Program-made: the position numbers and the translations under genes
NCBI GenBank assembly: GCA_900491605.1
Contig: UESW01003831.1
Span: forward strand, 1,424,726 to 1,488,725
DNA from: Calamus simplicifolius
Taxonomy: Eukaryota > Streptophyta > Magnoliopsida > Arecales > Arecaceae
DNA: 64,000 nucleotides
Reading direction: 5' to 3'
Shown: positions 21,496 through 34,073 of the stretch, in pieces
Layout of the letters: each line of letters starts with the position of its first letter
Numbering within the stretch: the stretch's first letter is position 1
Notes under the pieces: generated by a model
What the model saw: only the letters and a program-made list of their open reading frames with translations
What the model was told of the DNA's origin: nothing
Database searches by the model: none

Positions 21496-24400
21496 CACCA
21501 AGGAATGTTGGCAGTTGAAGAATGAGATTGAGAGGCTGATCCAACGGGGCCGACTGAACCAATTCAGGAGGGCACCCGAGCCAGGACAAGGGGGGGATCG
21601 CCAGCCCGAGCTCCAACAACCTCCTCCTCCACCAAATCGCCTATAATCGGCCACATCAACATGATCAAGGAGGCTGGCGGCTCGAGCTCTAGAAATGATG
21701 ACGAAGGATCAGCGCCAAAGAAAGCGCGGACGGGCGAGCTCTCCTTCTCCGACGACGATCTCCGAGGGATACAGTTTCCCTATGACGATGCACTAGTTGT
21801 ATCCCTCAATTTAAATGACTATGATGTAAGCCGGATCCTCGTTGACAGTGGAAGTTCTATGAATGTTTTGTACATCGATGTGTTTGCCAAGATGAGACTG
21901 CTCATCGAAAACCTTCGAGCCATGGATTCCACCCTAATGGGATTCACAGGCAACGTCGTCATCCCGGAAGGGGTCGTAACCTTAACGGTTCGCGCAGGAT
22001 CCTGGCCCCTTGGCCACTGTTCACACGGACTTCCTAGTAACTAAACTCAGGTCGCCCTACAACGCAATATTTGGGAGACCCGGCCTGATGTCCCTCAAGG
22101 TAGTTGTCTCCATCCCACACCTGTCTATGAAATTCCCCACCATGCGGGGAGTTGGAGTTGTCCAAGGAAGCCAAACCATGGCTCGACAGTGCTTCATCAC
22201 CAGCCTTCAGTCTAGGATGCCAGAGGTTGACGGGCTGGACATGAGGATTTCACCGAACAGCGAGGAGAACCAGCCGAGGAACTAGAAGAAGTGCCGCTGG
22301 ATGAGGCTCGTCCCGACCGAACCATAAAGATTGGATCGCTGCTAAAAGGTGAACCTCGGCAGGAGCTGATCAACTTCCTCCGGAGCAATGCCGATGTTTT
22401 CGCTTGGTCCGCCTCCGACATGCCAGGAATCAGTCCTGAGGTCCTCGTCCATCGCCTTAACGTGGACGAGATGTACCGGCCCGTCAAACAAAAGAAGAGG
22501 AGCTTTGCCCCAGAGCGGCAGAGGGCTATTGAAGAGGAGGTTGATAAACTCATCAAGGCGAACTTCATCCGGGAGGTAAATTACTCGAACTGGCTATCGA
22601 ATGTCGTCATGGTGAAGAAGTCGAACGGCAAGTGGCGGATTTGCATCGACTTAACCGACCTCAACAAAGCATGCCCGAAGGACAGCTTCCCTCTCCCCCG
22701 GATTGATCAACTTGTGGACACCACCTCGGGTCATCAAATGCTGACATTCATGGACGCATACTCTGGCTACAACCAGATTCAGATGGCCCCCGAAGATGAA
22801 GAAAAGACCGCCTTCATAACCGACCGAGGTACTTACTGTTACCGTGTTATGCCTTTTGGTCTTAAAAATGCAGGAGCCACCTACCAAAGGCTGGTCAACA
22901 AAGTATTCAAGGAGAAAATCGGCCAGAACATGGAGGTGTATGTTAACGACATGCTGGTCAAAAGCAAAGAAGCATCACAGCACGTCGAGGACCTCTCGAA
23001 GAGCTTTGCAACACTCCGTAAGTATCAGATGAAGCTCAATCCGACTAAGTGCGCCTTTGGCGTTAACTCCGGGAAGTTCCTCAGCTTCATGGCCTCCCAG
23101 CGGGATATCAAAGCTAACCCCTAGAAGATCCAAGCTCTTCAACAGATGGCACCTCCGGCATCTATTAAAGAAGTCCAGCGCCTAATCGGGAGGATAGCGG
23201 CTCTCAACCGCTTCGTGGCGCGCTCGGCCGAAAGATCCCTCCCCTTCTTCAAAACTCCCCGATCGGCTAAGAACTTCCAATGGACCCCGAGTGTCAAAAA
23301 TCATTCCAAGATCTCAAGAAGTACCTCGGCTCTTCCCCACTCCTCAGCAGTCCAAATCCTGGCGAGACACTATTCCTGTATCTGGCTGTTTCAGAAGGTG
23401 TCGTTTGCTCAGTGCTGGTCAGGGAAGAAAACAAGGTCCAGAAGCCAATTTATTTTGTCAGCAGGCTACTCCGCAACGCGGAGACAAGGTATAGCCGAAT
23501 TGAAAAGATGGTGTTGGCCTTGATCACCTCAGTTCGGAAGTTGCGGCCATACTTCCAGGTGCATTCTGACAGTCCTGACTGACCAACCCATCAAGGCGGT
23601 GGTCCACCGTCCGGAGACATCAGGGAGAATGACTAAGTGGGCCATCGAGCTGAGCGAGCATGATATCCATTTTCAGCCTCGCCCAGCCATCAAAGCTCAG
23701 GTGCTAGCCAATTTTCTCTCGAGTGTACCATCCCAGAGGATGGCTCCACCCTCGACTCCCCCGAGAAACCGAAATCTGGCGCCCGGTGGCTCCTCCATGT
23801 CGACGGGTCATCCAACGCTCATCGCTCCAATGCGGGCTTGGTTTTTACCAGTCCGAAGGGGGTGACCTTTGAATATGGTGTCCGCTTCTCCTTCCCAGCC
23901 TCCAACAACAAAGCTAAGTATGAAGCCTTGTTGGCCGATCTCCGAATCGCCCGCAGCCTTAAGGTGGAGAAACTTAACGCCTTCACCGACTCCCAACTAG
24001 TGGCAGGTCATGTACGAGGAGAGTTTGAAGCCCGAGAACCAAACATGATCCGATATCTCCAAGAGGTTCGGAGCCTACTCTCCCATTTTTCCAAATTCGA
24101 GATTATTCAGATTCCTAGATCTGAGAATGCCCGTGCCGACCTGTTGTCTCGGTTGGCAACGGCGGAATCTATGGACACCGAGCAAAAATTTCATCTGGAG
24201 ATCTTAGAGAGACCCAGCGTCGCGGAAGCTGACCGAGTAATGCATGTTGAGGCCGAGCCATCATGGTTCGACCCCATTCTGAGGTACCTCAAAGAAGGGT
24301 CACTTCCATCCGACCAGAGAGAAGCCAGAAGGCTAAAGCTACAGGCCACCCATTATGTGTTGATCGACGACCAGCTCTACAAACGGTCCTTCTCCATGCC

Positions 24401-25500
24401 ATTGCTCAGATATCTTCGCCCGTCTGAAGCAGATTATGCCCTCCGTGAAGTGCATGAGGGGATTTGCGGCAACCATTTGGGAAGCCGGTCCCTATATCAC
24501 AAGGTGCTACGTCAAGGCTACTATTGGCCGACCATGCAGAAGGATGTAGATGACCTTGTCCGAGCTTGCGACCTATGCCAGAGGCACTCAAGCATTCGGA
24601 GGCTCCCCTCCACCAACCTGGTCCCCATATCCTCCGCTTGGCCCTTTGCCAAGTGGGGGATGGACATCCTCGGCCCGTTTCCACTCGCCACGGGACAGCG
24701 AAAATTTCTATTCGTCGCCATCGATTATTTCACTAAATGGGTCGAGGCGGAGACAGTTGCACAAATAACCGAAGCACGGGCCAAGGATTTCGTATGGAGG
24801 TCCATCATCTACCATTTCGGCCTCCCGCACACTATAATCACCGACAACGGCAGGCAATTCAACAATCCAAAGTTCCGCCAGTTTGCGAAGAGCACGGGAT
24901 CCGTCACCACCTTACCTTGGTCGGGCATCCGCAAGCCAACGGAGTAGCCGAAGTAACCAACCAGACTTTGCTTCAAGGGATCAAAGCTCGGCTCTCCATG
25001 GCCCGAGGCAGGTAGGTAGACGAGTTGCACCATGTCCTATGGGCCTACCGCACCACCCCAAGAGTACCCACAGGCGAAACCCCATTCCGGATGGCCTTCG
25101 GCACAGAGGCCATTATCCTAGTGGAGATAGGTCTCCCTTCGCTGCGGGTGGAAAGCTACTCAGAGGAAGCCAGCGAGGAGCAGCTCCGCACCAACCTCGA
25201 CCTGATAGAGGAGGTTAGAGAGAACGCTCGGATCAGAGTGGCTGCCTATCAGCAGAGGGTGGCCAGCTACCACACCTCCAAAGTCAAAGGGAAAGCTTTC
25301 TTGCCTAGCGACCTCGTTCTCCGGAAAGCATCTGTCTCCAAACCGCTGGAGCAAGGAAAGCTGGCACCAAACTGGGAAGGCCCCTACCAAGTGGCGGAGA
25401 TTATTGGACCGGGGACCTACAAGCTGTAAGATCTAAGCGGAAGATCTATCCCTCGGACATGGAATTCGAATAATCTCCGCAAGTACTACCAGTAGGGTAC
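21493..25500 (+). pseudogene. Gypsy/Tat gag end and pol, right copy
   Basis: Begins with the last part of the gag knuckle. The protease motif VDSGSSMNVLY is near 21840, with a frame change near 22010. RT spans 22440-23000, with RICIDLTDLNKACPKD and MPFGLKNAGATYQ, but the catalytic YVDD reads YVND (22939-22950), which should abolish polymerase activity. Gypsy RNase H is at 23400-23700, archaeal-type RNase H (NNKAKYEALLADL) at 23870-24170 and integrase at 24440-25490, with CDLCQRH, a first Asp in MDILGPF, a second in ITDNGRQF, a frameshift near 24885, then NGVAEVTN with Glu kept, and GPYQVAEII. Stops and frameshifts occur at 22285, 23125, 23570 and 24885. Confidence 0.9.
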
Positions 25501-25629
25501 GCCCTCTACATGCCCGCTCCCACAAATTTTTGTCGACACAATGTTTTATCATTCATGACATAAATCACCACAAGTTATACCACCAAAAATCATGAAAAGA
25601 AACAGATGCTGCTCACTAATCCTCGGCAC

Positions 25630-26100
25630 GACCGAGTTACTTGTTCAAGTAGGAAAGTTCTCCGAACCTCGGCTGGGCCGGGCAACTAATCTCCGAACCT
25701 CGGCTCGACCGAGCAATAATCTCCGAACCTCGGCTGGGCCGAGCAATAATCTTCGAACCTCGGTTGGGCCGAGCAATAAATCTCCGAACCTCGACTAGGC
25801 CGAGCAACTAATCTCTCCGAACCTCGGCTGGGCCGAGCAATAAATCTTCGAACCTCGGCTGGGCCGAGCAATAAATCTTCGAACCTCGGCTGGGCCGAGC
25901 AATAATCTCCGAACCTCGGCTGGGCCGAGCAATAAATCTCCGAACCTCGGCTGGGCCAAGCAATAATCTCCGAACCTCGGCTGGGCCGAGCAACTACTCT
26001 CCGAACCTCGGTTGGGCCGAGCAACTACTCTCCAAACCTCGGCTGGGTCGAGCAACCACTCTCCGAACCTCGGCTGGGCCAAGCAATAATTCTTCGAACT
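25630..26100 (-). repeat. 30-31-bp minisatellite, right Tat copy (about 15 units)
   Basis: Units of AACCTCGGCTGGGCCGAGCA followed by ATAATCTCCG; reverse complement of the 15345-15620 array, with more units. Each unit contains CTCGGCNGGGCCGAG. Confidence 0.88.
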
Positions 26101-26573
26101 AAAGTGCCGACAAAAAACCAAAGCATGCGAGCCCCGATTAAAGCCGAAGGACTTCCAAACAGTCCCCAGAACTTCGGCCAGTTTGAAAAAGCACACTGCA
26201 CAAAACTGTCAACAGACACAAAGTATGTGCCTCCAGCCAACACCTAAAAGGTTCGGCAGGCCCTACATGACCGGCCGCGAACCCCAGGCAAAGTCGGAAA
26301 TCCCCCCTGCTACTAAAACCCCTGGGCAATGCCCCTATAACCTATTGCCCAAAATGCCTGTCTCAAACAAAGCCATGACTCAGCGCGTAAACCAATGAAG
26401 CCACCCAGGCTCCTTGACTATTCAAACAGAAACGAATGGTTCTTCTTTGAGCTAAACAACGATCTCGGAGAATAAGAGGTTGTCAAAAAAGGCCTTTTTC
26501 ATTGATTAGAAAAGTAAATACAAAAAGAGAAGGAGAAAAAAATAAAAAGAAAGCAAGTGGCCCTCGCAGGGAC

Positions 26574-26874
26574 CTAACGACTCCCTCCAGGTGCAGCCAA
26601 GTCTTCCAAACGCCGGGACAACTCGGCGACTCGTTGGTGGAGGGACGCTATCTCCTCCCTCTGCTGGTCCATGACCCGGCGAAGGGCCTCGGTCTCCCTC
26701 GCAGAGACGGCAAGATACTCCTCAACTGCCTTCTCAAGCCGCTCGTGGCTTGCGAAGGCTGATGCCAGGGCCAGGCCATCAACCACGATGGTGGGGACTC
26801 CCCTCGGAGCCCCTATGGCCGTTGATCACTACGCCTAATCTATTAGATGAATGCTCTCCACCTTGAGAAGCCAT
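26574..26874 (-). pseudogene. Small antisense gene aORF2, right copy
   Basis: ATG at 26874 (MASQGGEHSS). A two-base loss near 26800, relative to the left copy, shifts the frame early. The remainder is open as VDGLALASAFASHERLEKAV and a charged coiled coil to the stop at 26574. The left copy's TGA is a sense Arg codon here, so between the copies most of the frame is kept. Function unknown. Confidence 0.5.
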
Positions 26875-27369
26875 ATCGGAAGTTGCTTAAATACTAACCG
26901 AAAGGATGGTGAACACCAGCGCCCCACTCATCCGTATTTATACTCCTCAGGCGGGTATCTCGATCAGTCGGGTCATAAATACCGACCCATGGGAATTCGC
27001 CATGTGTCGCCGCTTTAACTGGCGACCGCAAAACCCGAAGGGCCATGCCCCCTCCCGAGGAAAATCGGTAAGCATCGACGAACTATTCGGGAACCCCCCT
27101 CCTTCCCTAGAAACAGGGTTCCACCCGATCTGCCGGGCCCTCGCAGTAAATGCCCCCAATACTCCTCCAAGCTGCCTCAAATCGGCCGCCCTTTGGAAAA
27201 TGCGAAAAAGAAAGAGCGCCGGCACCTGACGATAATTCACTCCCTCGAAAGTGGCCAAATCATAAATGATGGGCATACCCATGCGCCGCCCGTTCCGCCT
27301 TGACACTCCTCGCCGAGTCTCATAGGGACCAGGTATCATGACTCATGGTGGTGACTAAGTCATCTCTCC

Positions 27370-27530
27370 AAGCTCTAAATCTTCGAACCTCGGCTGGGCC
27401 GAGTAACCATTCTCCGAACCTCGGCTGGGCCGAGTAACCATTCTCCAAACCTCGGTAGGGCCGGGTCGCAAATCTCCGAACCCCAATAAGGTCGAGTAAT
27501 AAATCTCCGAACTTCGGCCAGAGTCAAGGA
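27370..27530 (-). repeat. 31-bp minisatellite, right Tat copy, short array
   Basis: About five units of the CTCGGCNGGGCCGAG repeat, the counterpart of 13920-14070. The interval 26875-27369 contains the upstream region of aORF2 and no other supported feature. Confidence 0.8.
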
Positions 27531-29090
27531 ATATGTTCTACCGCCGAACAATCTCCAAATTTTCGTCTGGATTTGGCGGCTTACGAGACCCGACTGGCTC
27601 GGATAGCGCGGATCCTCGTCCAAAAACGAACAAGATGTCCTTATGCCTCGTTTCGTCGCCAACAATAACAACTCTTGGCGCAAAAGAAATAGAAATTGAG
27701 AAAAAGAACAAAACTTTCTTTATTTCATTGCCATCGAAACCGATTACAACCGCCTGAGAGGCATTACAAGAGCATTGAAATGCATAAAATAAAGACGGGT
27801 ACAAAACTCGGGCAAACTGCTCCAAAGCAGATCCGGGCAACTGTGATGCTCCGGCGTCCGGACCGATAAATCAGACAAACCACGAACGGTCAACCCGAGC
27901 CGATGGGCGGACGACATGGACCAACCGTTGCGACCAGCTTCAGTAAATAATGATATCTTGGCGACCCAACCGGGATATCAGAATAATCGGAAAGGGTGGA
28001 CGGGATATTACCCCAAACCACCCAACCAGAGGCCCCCGACGAGTAGAAAGAAGCTCGCAGGCCCTGGCGCCAGAGCGCTCCCCCAAACCGGGTGTGTACC
28101 GCTCCACCTTGCCCAAACTCAAAGGCAAGGTACTGCGGGCGACAAACCATCACCCCCTCCCCATGTGGAGAAAGATTCCCCAGGCGGGCAAGCCCAGGAA
28201 TCCAAACCAGGGGAGGAGGCAAAATTCACGCAACCCATGGGGAGCCCGCGTACACTTCCTACCATACGTCCCCAAGGGGGAACCACAAAGGACACACAGG
28301 AAGCGTATATGTGCGCTCTCCGTGCGATCCCTGCGGACCTCTTGTGCGCTCTCCATACGATCTCTGAAGGTCCTTTCTTAAGGGCAAGCCACCCCCCAGC
28401 GGCTCCTTTGTCACCCCAGCTATCCGGGGGATAGCGGCGACTTCCAGGGGACAAGCTCGGTTCTCCCGCGATAAACCTTGGAAAACAGGCATCATGAGCA
28501 TCTTCATGATTCACAGGAAAGAAAATTTCGGGATGGCCCAACACACCCCTCTTTCCCTTTTTATAAGCAAAGGCGAGCCGGGAACAGCTATCAGAAAGCC
28601 CGGGACTTAAAACGCCAAGCCTACGCCACCACATGGCCTCCTGAAATGAAAACAACACCCCCCAATACGCGCCAGGCACGTCGCCCGAACCATGACGCAT
28701 GCCAAAAGATTACTTCTGACCCCGGATCACGAGCTTTTAATGCATAAAATCGTTCGCCGACCTTGCGGATACTAGCATATCCGAGAGATCGTCCTGCAAA
28801 AATGACATCCTCCAATGGCAAACGAGCACTAACATCGCACGCCAAAGCAACCTATGTTGGAAAAGGTCGACATAATAAAAGCTCGCTGGAAATTGCCAGC
28901 GACCTTTTTCTAGCCACAGGGCCATACCACCTACTTCGGTGGAACAAGAATCGACCTACCTTGGAAAAGATAAAATACTGGTAGGGGTAATAAATAGGGA
29001 TAAGGAGATGGCAGCGATGATACAACGAACCCCCAGTTCGGGGACGAACTCCCCTCTTTTCATCAAGAATGCAATCTCAGTTTGATCAAT
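27531..29090 (-). other. GC-rich interval between antisense genes, right Tat copy
   Basis: Counterpart of 12376-13919. It contains the short frame starting MKMLMMPV at 28507 (-), with TATAAAAAGG-type sequence upstream near 28560. Frames differ between copies, so no protein is claimed. Confidence 0.35.
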
Positions 29091-29094
29091 AATA

Positions 29095-29400
29095 AAACGA
29101 ACTCCCTCGGCCCTAACCGAGCTACTTTGTCCCTCGGCCCTAGCCGAGCCATTTCGTTCCTCGGCCCTAGCCGAGTTACTTTTGTCCCTCGGCCCTAGCC
29201 GAGCCATTTCGTTCCTCGACCCTAGCCGAGTTACTTTGTCCCTCGGCCCTAGCGAGCCATTTCGTTCTCGGCCCTAGCCGAGTTACTTTTTGTCCCTCGG
29301 CCTTAGCCGAGCCATTTCGTTCCTCGGCCCTAGCCGAGTTACTTTATTCCTCGACCTTAGCCAAGCCATTTCGTTCTTCGCCTAAGCCGAGTTAAATCGT
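29095..29400 (-). repeat. 27-bp minisatellite, right Tat copy (about 11 units)
   Basis: Units alternate GAGCCATTTCGTTCCTCGGC and GAGTTACTTTGTCCCTCGGC, giving a higher-order repeat of about 54 bp. It is the reverse complement of the 12213-12375 array and has roughly twice the units. Confidence 0.87.
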
Positions 29401-29550
29401 CTCTCAACCTCCTTTTATACCAGGCTACGTTGTCGCCCGACCTTTTCGTCGAGACAATCCCTATGCCTTGGCCTCTACTTGGATGTTCCTCAAAATTCAA
29501 GACAAGAAACCATCCAGGGAAGACAAACAAATGAAAAATGGTTGGTTCAT

Positions 29551-32500
29551 TTATTGACTTCCAGTCGAACTACAAGACAAAAGAAAGGAAAAGCACATAT
29601 AGTCCCCCAAAGGGTCAGGACTTGGGGTCAATCCCAGCATCTCCTGCGGCTGCATCAGCAGGGGCATCGCTTGGCCCCCCTTCTCGAAGGTGTCACGACG
29701 GGATACATCGGTAGTCGCATCGACTCCCAGAATAGCTTCGAGGTTGACATCAGATATTTCTCCATACTCGTCCTCCTCGACCCCAGGGTGTACGCTTCAT
29801 AATGTTTGGCTTCCAGGCATAACAGGTCCAGGTCGGGATAAGCCTGGGCGACCTTAGCCCGCGCCTCATCTTGCCCAGCTGAAATGCATCGCTCAGGCTG
29901 CCCTGCGTTCGTCGGCGAATTCGTGGATTTCTTGTACTCCTCCACCGCCGAAGAGGCCCGCGCATTTGCCTCAGCTAATTGCCTCTCCAGTTCGGAGATC
30001 CTTCGATGCCTCGAGGCCGCCTCCTCTCCAAACGCCGCTAACCGCCCCTGAAATTCCTGTCTCATCCTGTTCAACTGCAGGCAAAAAGCCAAGTAAAGCG
30101 AAAGTCGAAAGATCAAAATGAGTGAAACTAATAGCGCCCTACCTGCTCCTCCCACCGGGCTAGCTCACCCTCCAGCACGTGGACCCTATTAAGAGCCCTA
30201 GACTTGGCCGATTGGTTCTGGCAAGGCTCTCTTTTAGCTCATCCACCTGGGACCGGGTATCTCCAATTTCTTATTGGGCAAAGTCAAGCTCGTCAGATAG
30301 TCGGGCAGCTCATTCATCCGACCACTTTAGCCGGTCCTTTGTATCGGCGAGCTCTTTGCTTAGGCGGGTGAGGTGGTCCTGCTGCCACCGGCATTTATGC
30401 TCTTCCTCCTTGAGCCTTTTGCTCCAGCTGACTTTATCTTCGACGTGGCTGGCTTTCAGCTGGTCCCACCTCTTATCAAAGAACAGTTGCATGGATTTAA
30501 CCTTGCTCTCATGCTCCGCCCTGGCCTGAGAAAGCTCCAGACTAGCCTTCTCGGATTGCTCGCGGAAGCCTTGGAGCTCACCAATTTGCATGGTGAGTTG
30601 AGAGGCTTTTTCCCTCTCAACCGCAAGAATCTGTGGGTCTCCCCAAGCTCCCGCTGGAGTTCACCAACCTGTATGGCGAGTCGAGGGGCTCTCTCCCTCT
30701 CAACCGCAAGAATCCTGCGAGCCTCCCCGAGCTCCCTTTGGAGGACCACCAGGGCTCGAGAGAGCTTATCAGTAGAATCCGCCCTCTCCTTGAAGTGATC
30801 AGCCTCGTAGCGGGCCCGAGCCCAAGCTCCAACAGCCAGATGTAAGCGCCATTTCAGTGCCCTCATAATCAGGGCACTCTGCAAAAAAGGATGACACGCA
30901 TAAAAGACATAGTCGAACTAACTGACTAAAGACCCAACTTCGGTGCGACGACCTACCCGAGACGCGTAGTCTGTGGCGATCCTTGTGAGAGCAAGGTCGT
31001 CAATTTCGGGGAGAAGAAAAGCCTCATTCGGCACCCCGGCGCGATGGAAGGCTATCTCGACAAGGTCTTCCGGATGACCCCCTCCTGTTGAGGAACTCTC
31101 CTCCCCTTGGAACACTGACCGCATCAGAGCGGAGAACCTGGCTCACTTCCGGGTCGCATGAGTGGAAGTCTGCTCCCAGGGAGCCAGCCAGGACACCCGC
31201 GACCCATGAGCTTCTCGATAGGCCAGCTTCCGCCACTAGGGCCCTCGCTTGAGAAGCTTCGGGCGTTTCGACCCGGCGAGGAGAGCCCAGCCGGAGCACC
31301 CCTTCGCTCGCCGGCTCCCCTCCTTCTCCTTCTTCCTCTTCTTCTTCTTCTTCTGCTTCTATCTCCTCAGGAATCCCCCTGTCCACAACAGACTCTTCAG
31401 GAACTTCTGCTCCCCCCGGAGCCTCCGGTGCCTCGGCGGAAGGCCCTTCACCAGAAAGCCCCCTGCGAATTTCGGTCGTTGGTTCGGCAGGTTCGGCCAT
31501 CTCCTCGTCATCCGCTGGCTCTCCTACCGGCGACCCAGGCCAAACCTCAGCAGCCACAACCTCTTCCCCCGTCTCGATGGAAGCGGAGGTCGCTCCCACC
31601 TCCTCCTATAACCTCACCGAGCCACTGGCCTCCAATGAGGGAGACCGAACCACCTCGCCCACGGGGGCCCCCAAGCCAACTGGCATTTCTCCTTCGCCAT
31701 CGTCGGACAAAACAACAACGGGGGGGAGAAAACCTCAGCAGCCTCCTTCGAAACCCCCGCAACTTCCCAGTCTTCGCCCCTGACAGACCATCCTCTGGCG
31801 CTGAAAGATCGTGCACCGCCGGAACTTCGATAGTTTCAGCCCGCGGCGACGAGGAGCGCTGACTATCACCGTCTCCCCCGATCCCCCTAGGCGGGAGCGG
31901 GAAGGGCGAGACCTCTTCTCAGACCGATGCTTGCTGCTGGAGCCAGATCTCCTGCGGCGCTTGCCCAGCTCCTCCCTCATCTGGTCTGCGAGCGCCAGCC
32001 TTTTGGCTGTAGGGGCAATATGATTCGCCCGTTAGTTCGCACAGAAATCAAAGATGGAGCCACGCTAAACTATCAACTACGGGGTAATACTCACTACACG
32101 GATCGACGGGGCTCAATCCGGCCGCAAAGAGAGCGTCCTCTGATAGGAGAACGCTGGCTGGGAGCGCCCGATTGCCGCGCAGCACAATCAAATCCATTTT
32201 CTCCGAATCAGTTAACTCCGGGTGCGCTTCTGGATCCTTCACGTACTGCCCCCATACCAGAGGGAAGTCCAAACCAATATTCCCCCCGACCATGAAGAAC
32301 CACGACTTCCACTCCTTTATCGACGACGGTTTATCCGATATCATCTTAAGGATCGCCGGGGACCGATGTAAGCCATTCTGAGGCCCTCCCGGAGACCAGA
32401 TTGAAACACACCCTGAATAGCGAAAGGGTCGCGGTCACCCCGAGGTATTTGCACAACGAGATAAACCCGATAAGGTTACGCCAACTGTTCGGGGCCACCA

Positions 32501-32737
32501 TGGTGAAGCATATATTGTAGAACTTCATCACCTCCCGCACCAACGGATGAAGAGGGAACCGGAGACCTGCCCTCAAACTTTCTCATAACAGAATGCCCCA
32601 TCCCCTAATCCGGATGTCACCCTATCCTCAGCCGTCGGAAGCAACAAGACGACATCCTGTGGGATTTTGTACAAGCGGCGCATCCGTTCCAAATCCGCCA
32701 AGGTCACCTCCGAAGCTTGGTCACTTGGGCTCACCAT
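29551..32737 (-). pseudogene. Antisense gene aORF1 of Tat element, right copy: Transposase_28-like domain, four exons
   Basis: Start chosen at ATG 32737 (MVSPSDQASEVTLADLER), since upstream codons lack coding character. The N-terminal region (ADLERMRRLYKIPQDV) is lost from the left copy. A one-base frame change near 32580 precedes the Transposase_28-like part (FPLHPLVREVMKFY). Introns lie at 32007-32094 (88 bp), 30879-30956 (78 bp) and 30075-30142 (68 bp), all GT...AG on the minus strand and identical in place and length to the left copy. Exon 2 is basic then Glu-rich; exons 3 and 4 are coiled coil. The TAG of the left copy is CAG here. A frame change near 29790 disturbs the C-terminus. Confidence 0.75.
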
Positions 32738-33125
32738 ATCTTCAATCGTAAGAGATGCTGAGCAAGATCGCAGCAAAAACGGGAAGACGAAGTTCTTTAA
32801 AGGAGAGCGAAAAGGCACTATAAATAAGGATAGCGCCGCCACGACTCCATTTTTCTAATTGAAACCGCCTCAGGGTGAGGGTGAGGCGTCCCAACCTAGG
32901 CGTCCGGAACTACCACTAAGGGTGCCGTGAAAATCGAGATTTCTCACGCGGCGCTTCCCCAGCCGTTACCTTCGCCCCTAAGGAGTGACGAATCCACCTC
33001 GGAAAGGCAAAACGGCCCCACAGCATTAATTAGGGCATCATTGCGCAGGCTATCAAATATGCATCCCCAAATGCAGATCGCGCCACTTAAGCCTATACTC
33101 CCTACGCCCGAACCTACGCTTCGAA

Positions 33126-33144
33126 CTAGGGAGTGGGGGGCATG
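33126..33144 (+). promoter_or_regulatory. Polypurine tract, right Tat copy
   Basis: ACTAGGGAGTGGGGGGCATG-like purine run just before LTR start TGTTGAGGGG. Between the antisense gene start and this point (32740-33125) lies GC-rich untranslated sequence with ACTATAAATAAGG at 32815-32827. Confidence 0.65.
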
Positions 33145-33289
33145 TGTTGAGGGGTAGAATCATCATTGCATTGATAATCGTGCGAAGGGGCTAAGATCAG
33201 CCCCATCCCTCCGCCCGCTACGATATGCCCTCGAGGAACAAGCTAAACTAATGTGGTTCGGAGGCCATGCGACCCCTGACTCATTTTTT

Positions 33290-33780
33290 CCGGGTTTTCA
33301 TAGCCCAACCTTTCCGAACTACCCGTAACTCAACCTTCCCCGAGCTACCTATAGCTCGGCCTCTCCGAGCTCCCATAGCTCGGTTTTTTTTAGCTACCTA
33401 TAGCTCGGCTTCCCCCGAGCCTCCCATGGCTCGGCTTTCCCGAGCTTCCCAAAGCTCGTTTTCCCGAGCCTCCCGTGGCTCGGCTTCCTCGAGCTTCCCG
33501 TAGCTCGGCTTTCTTCGAGCTTCCCGTAGCTCGGCTCTCTCCGAGCTTCCCATAGCTCGGCTCTCCCGAGCTTCCCGAAGCTCGGATCCTATGAGCTCCC
33601 ATAGCTCGGCTTCCCCAAGCTACATATAGCTTGGACTTCCTAAGTTTCTGCAGCTCGGTTTCCCCGAGCTACCTGTAACTCGGCTCACCTTCCCCCGAGC
33701 TTCCCATGGCTCGGTTTCCCCTAAGCTTCCCGAAGCTCGATTTCCTCGAGCTTCCACAGCTCGACTCCCATGAACAATCT
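33290..33780 (+). repeat. U3 minisatellite CCGAGCT..AGCTCGG (about 20 units)
   Basis: Units of about 23-25 bp such as GAGCTTCCCGTAGCTCGGCT, with stem-forming CCGAGCT and AGCTCGG halves. Units drift in sequence, suggesting an old array. It lies upstream of the LTR TATA box. Confidence 0.87.
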
Positions 33781-34065
33781 GCGATTCGACACTCACCTCC
33801 GTGGAGCCCAACGCAGGAGAGCCTAGGCCCATCATCACAGAATCCTAAACAAAGAATCATGTTGAAAGTGGTCTAGGACCTAATATAACTACCTGGGACC
33901 TACTCATCTATCAGATCTCAGGCCATCAAAGAGCTCTCCTAGCCGTCGATCCCTCAACGAACAAGATACGGATCCCACCGGCCTTACAACGGCCTGATTC
34001 GATTCATTCCCGTATCCTAACAACCTTCGAACCTTCCAGAAGGCGCTCAAGATTCAGGTGATTGC

Positions 34066-34073
34066 CTATAAAT
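34066..34073 (+). promoter_or_regulatory. TATA box of Tat LTR
   Basis: CTATAAAT in a GC-balanced context, followed by CT-rich DNA (CACTCTCACTCTCACTCTCC) where transcription would begin. In a 3' LTR it would direct transcription into the flank and the host gene. Confidence 0.6.

Noticed and set aside
27916..28434. 172-codon plus-strand frame in the GC-rich interval
   Set aside because: Its counterpart in the left copy is on the other strand and broken; composition alone explains it.
30179..31862. Long plus-strand open frames over the right aORF1
   Set aside because: They are mirror frames of the GC-rich antisense gene; the minus strand has the splice pattern, domain and coiled coil.
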